Shown here piece after piece: positions 6,369 to 10,017 of a stretch of 10,017 bases of DNA. Position 1 is the stretch's first letter. Each line of letters begins with the position of its first letter. The position numbers and the translations under genes were made by a program. Source of the stretch: Chloroflexota bacterium (GTDB lineage: Bacteria; Chloroflexota; Anaerolineae; Aggregatilineales; UBA3940); contig DRKO01000414.1 in NCBI GenBank assembly GCA_011051745.1, forward strand, positions 1 to 10,017, given 5' to 3'. The notes below the pieces were generated by a model. The model did no database searches and was not told the origin of the DNA. It worked only from the letters and a program-made list of their open reading frames with translations.

Positions 6369-7745
6369 ATGGTAACGATAGGAATGTTTTCGAACGAGAA
6401 CGAGGAAGAAAAATACCAGGACTTTGCAGACTTACTGGAGAGTTCTTTTGCAGGTGTAGAAGAACTTAAACGGGGTGACATCCGTCAGGCAGAGATCCTG
6501 GAGATTCATAAAAACGAAATTGTGGTTGATGTCGGCGTTAAGCACGACGGCATCATCCCGCAGCAGGATATCGAGCGCATGGACCCGGAACTGTATAAGT
6601 CGCTCCGGGTGGGCGATGTTGTGCCGGTCTATGTGCTCAACCCCAGCGATCAGGAAGGGAACCTGATCGTCTCGCTCAATCTGGGCCTTCAGGGGCAGGA
6701 CTGGGCGCGGGCAAGCGAGTTGCTGGAGAGCGGCGAGGTCGTCGAGGCGGAGGTCATCGGCTACAACCGGGGCGGCCTGCTGGTGCGTTTCGGTCGGCTG
6801 GAGGGCTTCGTACCGGCCTCCCATGTGGTCGAACTCAAGCAGGGCCTGAAGGGGCCGGAGCGCCGCGAGGAGATGGAAAGCTTCATCGGGCGCGTGCTGG
6901 CGCTCAAAGTGGTGGAGGTGAACCGCAGCCGCCGCCGTCTGATCCTCTCCGAGCGCGAGGCGCAGCGTGAGTGGCACGTCCGCCAGAAGCGCAGGCTCCT
7001 TGAGACGCTGAAGGTGGGAGACATCGTCACCGGACGGGTGACGGGCATCCGCGACTTCGGGGTCTTTGTGGACATCGGCGGGGCGGACGGCCTGATCCAC
7101 GTCTCCGAACTGGCATGGCATCGCGTGCCGCATCCCTCTGACGTGGTGCAGGTGGGGGATGAGGTGCAGGTGTACGTGCTGGAGCTCGATCACGAGCAGG
7201 AACGGATCGCGCTCAGCCTGCGCCGGACGCTCCCCGATCCCTGGGATGTGGTCGAGGAGACTTACCACATCGGGCAGGTGGTCGAGGGCACGGTCAGCAA
7301 CGTGGTGGACTTCGGGGCCTTCGTTGTGCTGCCCGACGGGATCGAGGGCCTGTTACACGTCACCGAGATGGCCGACGGCACGCTGACCGAGCCGTACTCG
7401 TACCTCAAGCGGGGCGATAAAGTGACGGTTCAGATCGTGCGCATCGAGCGGGAACGCAAGCGGATCGGCTTCTCACAGCGCGGGCTGGACCTTCCGCATC
7501 CGGCTGCACGCCCCGGCGAAGGGGCAGAAGCGGAGGCAGCGGAGGCACAGCCTGAAGATGAAGGCGAGCCACCCGCTGGTACGGGCGACGAGGGGCCGGA
7601 AGAGGCGGTTTCTCCCTCCCCTGTGGATAATGAGGAAGTGGCCGGAGGCGAGGCAGACGCCAGCGCCCCGGCGACGGAGCCGCCGTCGGAAGAGGCCGCA
7701 GAGCCCGGGATCGAGGAAGAACCGAACGCTCCTCAGGCATCCTGA
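6369..7745 (+). CDS. rpsA: 30S ribosomal protein S1, four S1 domains and acidic tail
   Basis: The 458-residue protein has four S1 (OB-fold) RNA-binding domains at about residues 36-104, 122-195, 215-285 and 301-369. Domains 3 and 4 have textbook motifs (VTGIRDFGVFVDIGGADGLIHVSEL and VVDFGAFV...GIEGLLHVTEM), while domains 1 and 2 are more divergent, as usual for the ribosome-binding end. S1 holds mRNA on the small subunit and helps unfold it for initiation. Four domains are typical of many Gram-positive and other phyla; E. coli has six. Residues about 376-458 form a Glu/Ala/Pro-rich acidic tail, likely disordered. Start is either ATG at 6369 or ATG at 6384; neither has a well-spaced Shine-Dalgarno, and the frame is closed upstream by TAA at 6345. 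It is expressed from its own strong promoter as a single gene. Confidence 0.9.
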   Translation: MVTIGMFSNENEEEKYQDFADLLESSFAGVEELKRGDIRQAEILEIHKNEIVVDVGVKHDGIIPQQDIERMDPELYKSLRVGDVVPVYVLNPSDQEGNLIVSLNLGLQGQDWARASELLESGEVVEAEVIGYNRGGLLVRFGRLEGFVPASHVVELKQGLKGPERREEMESFIGRVLALKVVEVNRSRRRLILSEREAQREWHVRQKRRLLETLKVGDIVTGRVTGIRDFGVFVDIGGADGLIHVSELAWHRVPHPSDVVQVGDEVQVYVLELDHEQERIALSLRRTLPDPWDVVEETYHIGQVVEGTVSNVVDFGAFVVLPDGIEGLLHVTEMADGTLTEPYSYLKRGDKVTVQIVRIERERKRIGFSQRGLDLPHPAARPGEGAEAEAAEAQPEDEGEPPAGTGDEGPEEAVSPSPVDNEEVAGGEADASAPATEPPSEEAAEPGIEEEPNAPQAS

Positions 7746-7756
7746 GGAGCCGTTTT
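7728..7756 (+). terminator. intrinsic terminator overlapping the S1 stop codon
   Basis: GCTCCTCAGG (7728-7737) pairs perfectly with CCTGAGGAGC (7741-7750), a 10-bp stem with a CAT loop, followed by CG and TTTT (7753-7756). The TGA stop (7743-7745) lies in the descending arm, so the last five codons of the gene are part of the hairpin. Confidence 0.75.
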
Positions 7757-7759
7757 CTG

Positions 7760-7800
7760 CCCTTCGCAGGTCGTCTGCGGGAGGGAGAGTGCGCGATTTT
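7760..7800 (+). terminator. second hairpin with T-run, back-up terminator
   Basis: CCCTTCGCAG (7760-7769) pairs with CTGCGGGAGGG (7775-7785) with one bulge and one G-T pair, loop GTCGT. A TTTT tract (7797-7800) comes 11 nt later, which is too far for an efficient terminator. It sits between convergent genes, so it may add to the first terminator or stabilise the 3' end. Confidence 0.4.
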
Positions 7801-7801
7801 C

Positions 7802-8332
<531 letters not shown>

Positions 8333-8350
8333 TCGTTCTCCGAATAAAGT

Positions 8351-8381
8351 CCCCGGCGTCCGGGCTGAGAGGGGGCCGGGG
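8351..8381 (-). promoter_or_regulatory. leader hairpins of the phosphoribosyltransferase gene
   Basis: In the 70-odd-nt leader, CCCCGGC and GCCGGGG (plus-strand 8351-8357 and 8375-8381) can form a 7-bp stem with a 17-nt loop. The ribosome-proximal arm can instead pair with an internal CCCGG (8360-8364 against 8352-8356, loop of 3). The two are mutually exclusive, and the shared arm is followed by ACTTTATT before the ribosome site. This may be an attenuator or translational switch, but no known riboswitch core is seen. Confidence 0.35.
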
Positions 8382-8411
8382 TCGCTTTTAGAATCTGTTC
8401 CTACGATCCTC

Positions 8412-8441
8412 ATTATAGTGTGGGCCGCGGGGTGGTGTCAA
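8412..8441 (-). promoter_or_regulatory. consensus promoter of the phosphoribosyltransferase gene
   Basis: The minus strand has perfect TTGACA (8441 to 8436) and TATAAT (8417 to 8412) hexamers, 18 bp apart. Transcription should begin near 8405. The ATG at 8413 would therefore lie upstream of the transcript, which fixes the gene start at 8332 and a leader of about 72 nt. Confidence 0.85.
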
Positions 8442-8493
8442 AGGCGGCGGGGGGGCGGCAGGGGAGCGCGTAGCTGCCGCAACGGGCCGAATC

Positions 8494-8502
8494 TGCTAAA
8501 AT
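8494..8502 (+). promoter_or_regulatory. candidate extended -10 promoter of the receiver gene
   Basis: TGCTAAAAT (8494-8502) fits an extended -10; the -35 position (CTGCCG, 8474-8479, 17 bp upstream) is poor. A second TAAAAT follows at 8515-8520. Transcription from the first would start near 8509 and give a leader of about 94 nt containing a CGCCGC/GCGGCG hairpin (8533-8538 with 8544-8549). It is back to back with the phosphoribosyltransferase promoter. Confidence 0.45.
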
Positions 8503-8602
8503 GAAAGGCGGAGCTAAAATTGCGGGAGCCTGCGCCGCACCCGGCGGCGTGGCCCTGATGGTTCAACCCAATCTGCCACAGCTTGCCAGCAGGGAGTAAG
8601 GC

Positions 8603-8986
8603 ATGTCAACCGATCGTGGTATCAGAGTGCTATACGTCGAGGATGAGCCAGCCATCGCGGAGTTACTGAAGAGCGGGCTGGACCTGTTCGGTATCGAGGT
8701 CAGCCCGATCTACGGGAGCGCGGAGGAGGCTTACGAGCAGATACTCAAAGGTGAGCCGCCTATCAGCGAGTGCCAGATGCTGGTATTCGACATCCGCCTG
8801 CCCGGCATGACGGGCCTGGAACTCTCCGCCAAGCTGCGTGAAGCCGGAGAGACGCGCCCCATCCTGATCGTGTCCGCTTACCAGCCCCCGCCACGCAGCC
8901 AGTTAGAGGAGCTGAACGCGCACTTCATGCCCAAGCCGTTTGACTTCGCCGGTATCGTAAGCAAAATACAGGAGCTGGTGGGCTAA
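8603..8986 (+). CDS. stand-alone response regulator receiver domain protein
   Basis: The 127-residue protein is a single CheY-like receiver with no output domain. Acidic pocket residues are Glu13-Asp14 in YVEDE, the phospho-acceptor is Asp63 in VFDIRLPGMTG, the switch Ser91 is in LIVSAYQ, and the conserved lysine is Lys111 in MPKPFD. All five key positions are kept, so it should accept phosphate from a histidine kinase. Stand-alone receivers act by binding partners, as CheY and Spo0F do. No kinase gene is in the window, so the partner is encoded elsewhere. GGAG lies 6 nt before the ATG. The gene is monocistronic and followed by a terminator. Confidence 0.9.
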   Translation: MSTDRGIRVLYVEDEPAIAELLKSGLDLFGIEVSPIYGSAEEAYEQILKGEPPISECQMLVFDIRLPGMTGLELSAKLREAGETRPILIVSAYQPPPRSQLEELNAHFMPKPFDFAGIVSKIQELVG

Positions 8987-9000
8987 CCACTGCGGGGTCT

Positions 9001-9038
9001 CTGGCCGGGGACAGAGGGATCGCCCCCGGCCAGTCTTT
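9001..9038 (+). terminator. intrinsic terminator after the receiver gene
   Basis: CTGGCCGGGG (9001-9010) pairs perfectly with CCCCGGCCAG (9024-9033), a 10-bp GC-rich stem with a 13-nt loop, followed by TCTTT (9034-9038). It lies 14 bp after the receiver stop codon and before the convergent secreted-protein gene. The T-run is short but the stem is very stable. Confidence 0.7.
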
Positions 9039-9053
9039 ACAGGCCGCCCGGGG

Positions 9054-9521
9054 TCACGGCAGTTCGATCACCCGGGCCTCTTCCGTCCAGGTTCCTTCCA
9101 GCAGTACCGTGCCGTCCGGCCCTGAGACGCTGTACTCACCCTGCCCGCGCAGGACGAAGTGACCGGTTCCGGTTGCCTCCAGATCGATGTTGACGCCGGA
9201 GAGCGCGACCGTGACCGCGCTGCCGCTGACCGTCGCCTCACCGTCGAAGCCGATATAGCGAATCCAGCCGCCCGGCGACTCGCGGCGGACTCCCTGTCCA
9301 CTCACCTCGATGCTGGCGTCCCCCGCGTGGTCGCGTATCCAGAGCACGCCCGCGCCGGAGATCACGATCGTTCCGTCGCCGCGCAGCCCGGCCAGCCCAT
9401 CGCCGGAGGCCGTCAGCGTGCCGGTTCCCCCGCCCTGCCGGGCCAGGGCCGCCTGTGGGCCGGCCAGCGCCATGCCCACCACCAGAATGATGGCTGCGAT
9501 CAGCCATGCCTTTTTCCTCAT
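9054..9521 (-). CDS. small secreted Gly/Ser-rich beta-type protein
   Basis: The 155-residue protein begins with a classical signal peptide: MRKK, a hydrophobic core to about residue 20, and a probable cleavage site after ALA27. The mature part has repeated Ser-Gly or Gly-x-Gly turns between short alternating hydrophobic strands (SG at 39, 55, 74, 99, 108 and 133), a pattern expected of a beta-solenoid or stacked beta-sheet. It resembles in style, but I cannot prove kinship with, head-GIN/adhesin-like DUF2807 proteins. No catalytic motif is seen. The start at 9521 follows AAGGAGG by 7 nt, an excellent ribosome site. That site lies in the 18-bp gap after the lipoprotein gene, so the two are probably co-translated from one mRNA. 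Location outside the membrane is well supported; function is unknown. Confidence 0.75.
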   Translation of the reverse strand: MRKKAWLIAAIILVVGMALAGPQAALARQGGGTGTLTASGDGLAGLRGDGTIVISGAGVLWIRDHAGDASIEVSGQGVRRESPGGWIRYIGFDGEATVSGSAVTVALSGVNIDLEATGTGHFVLRGQGEYSVSGPDGTVLLEGTWTEEARVIELP

Positions 9522-9539
9522 CTCTCATCCTCCTTACTG

Positions 9540-9998
9540 TCAGTTCTCCAGTAAAGCCAGAATAGCCTCGTTCAGGTAGGTATCCGCCGCCGTCGTATCG
9601 CCGTCGAGCGTCGCCTCGACCGACTGGATGTACAGTTCCTCCGCCTCCGTCGTGTCGGCCCCATCGGCCTGCTTTTCGGCCAGAATCTCCAGATAGAGCG
9701 TGTTCCGCTCGATGAAGGTCATCGTCTCAAGCGGCGGCAACGTGGGCGCGGCCTCCGGCTCTGCCGGAGCATCTGCCCCCGTCGTTGCGGTGGCTTCTGG
9801 CGGGGCAGGTGAGGGGGGCTGCGGAGACGGCGCGGCGGGCGAGTCGTCCGCCGCTGCCGTCGGCGAGGGCTGAGCCGGAGCAGAACGGGAACCCCGCACC
9901 GCCCGGCGGAGACTGCCGCAGCCTGTCAACAGGCCGACCAGCAATCCCCCTGCCAGCAACATCCCGACTACCTGCCGATGAACTCTGATGCGAACCAT
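9540..9998 (-). CDS. lipoprotein with Pro/Ala-rich linker and helical C-terminal domain
   Basis: The 152-residue protein has a lipoprotein signal: basic start (MVRIRVHRQ), hydrophobic core, and lipobox LLTGC with Cys27 as the lipidated residue. Residues about 40-90 are a low-complexity Pro/Ala/Ser/Thr linker, likely a spacer through the cell wall or envelope. Residues 92-152 are acidic and predicted helical (repeated E/A/L pattern), perhaps a small helical hairpin or tetratricopeptide-like unit. No named family is recognised. ATG at 9998 follows GGAGG with a short spacer. The promoter lies beyond the right edge. It is paired with the secreted protein downstream, so the two may act together at the cell surface. 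Confidence 0.8.
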   Translation of the reverse strand: MVRIRVHRQVVGMLLAGGLLVGLLTGCGSLRRAVRGSRSAPAQPSPTAAADDSPAAPSPQPPSPAPPEATATTGADAPAEPEAAPTLPPLETMTFIERNTLYLEILAEKQADGADTTEAEELYIQSVEATLDGDTTAADTYLNEAILALLEN

Positions 9999-10017
9999 TC
10001 ACTCCCTCCTTTACGCC

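Noticed and set aside
8333..8413. Guanine or other purine riboswitch before the phosphoribosyltransferase gene
   Set aside because: No recognisable purine aptamer core sequence, and the leader is too short for one plus an expression platform.

Overview
The window is GC-rich bacterial chromosome, densely coding, with long GC-rich codon-biased genes, sigma-70-type promoters and Shine-Dalgarno sequences. A four-domain ribosomal protein S1 with an acidic tail, a signal-peptide protein and a Pro/Ala-rich lipoprotein all suggest a free-living bacterium. My best guess is a Chloroflexota member (Anaerolineae-like), from general resemblance of the proteins only. I see no mobile element, phage gene, CRISPR array or tRNA.

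Region 1 (1-5738, minus strand except the first 85 bases). After the last 27 codons of a plus-strand gene comes a five-gene minus-strand cluster, read from right to left: (i) an 848-residue fusion of a serine alpha/beta hydrolase to an AMP-forming acyl-CoA synthetase, (ii) a PLP enzyme of the serine hydroxymethyltransferase family, (iii) an endonuclease IV-like TIM barrel, (iv) a small three-helix membrane protein and (v) a cupin without its usual metal ligands. Gaps are 58, 20, 100 and 41 bp. A promoter at about 5854-5882 can drive the whole set. The 58-bp gap is almost entirely a tandem array of degenerate heptamers.

Region 2 (5739-7800). A 630-bp divergent control region holds the leftward promoter and a near-consensus rightward promoter with an AT-rich upstream stretch. 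The rightward promoter gives a leader of about 360 nt with three hairpins before the ribosomal protein S1 gene. That gene lacks a well-placed Shine-Dalgarno next to its start. It ends in an intrinsic terminator whose hairpin contains the stop codon.

Region 3 (7802-9053). A minus-strand phosphoribosyltransferase gene has perfect consensus -35 and -10 hexamers. Their position fixes its start at 8332 and leaves a short leader with two competing hairpins. A stand-alone CheY-like receiver gene runs the other way and ends in a terminator.

Region 4 (9054-10017). A minus-strand pair encodes a lipoprotein and, 11 to 18 bp downstream, a small secreted Gly/Ser-rich beta-type protein. Both have strong Shine-Dalgarno sequences and look co-transcribed from a promoter beyond the window.

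The most unusual items are the hydrolase-ligase fusion and its odd hinge motif, the heptamer array, the S1 leader and the phosphoribosyltransferase leader. I found no clear evidence of a wholly new defence or mobile system.
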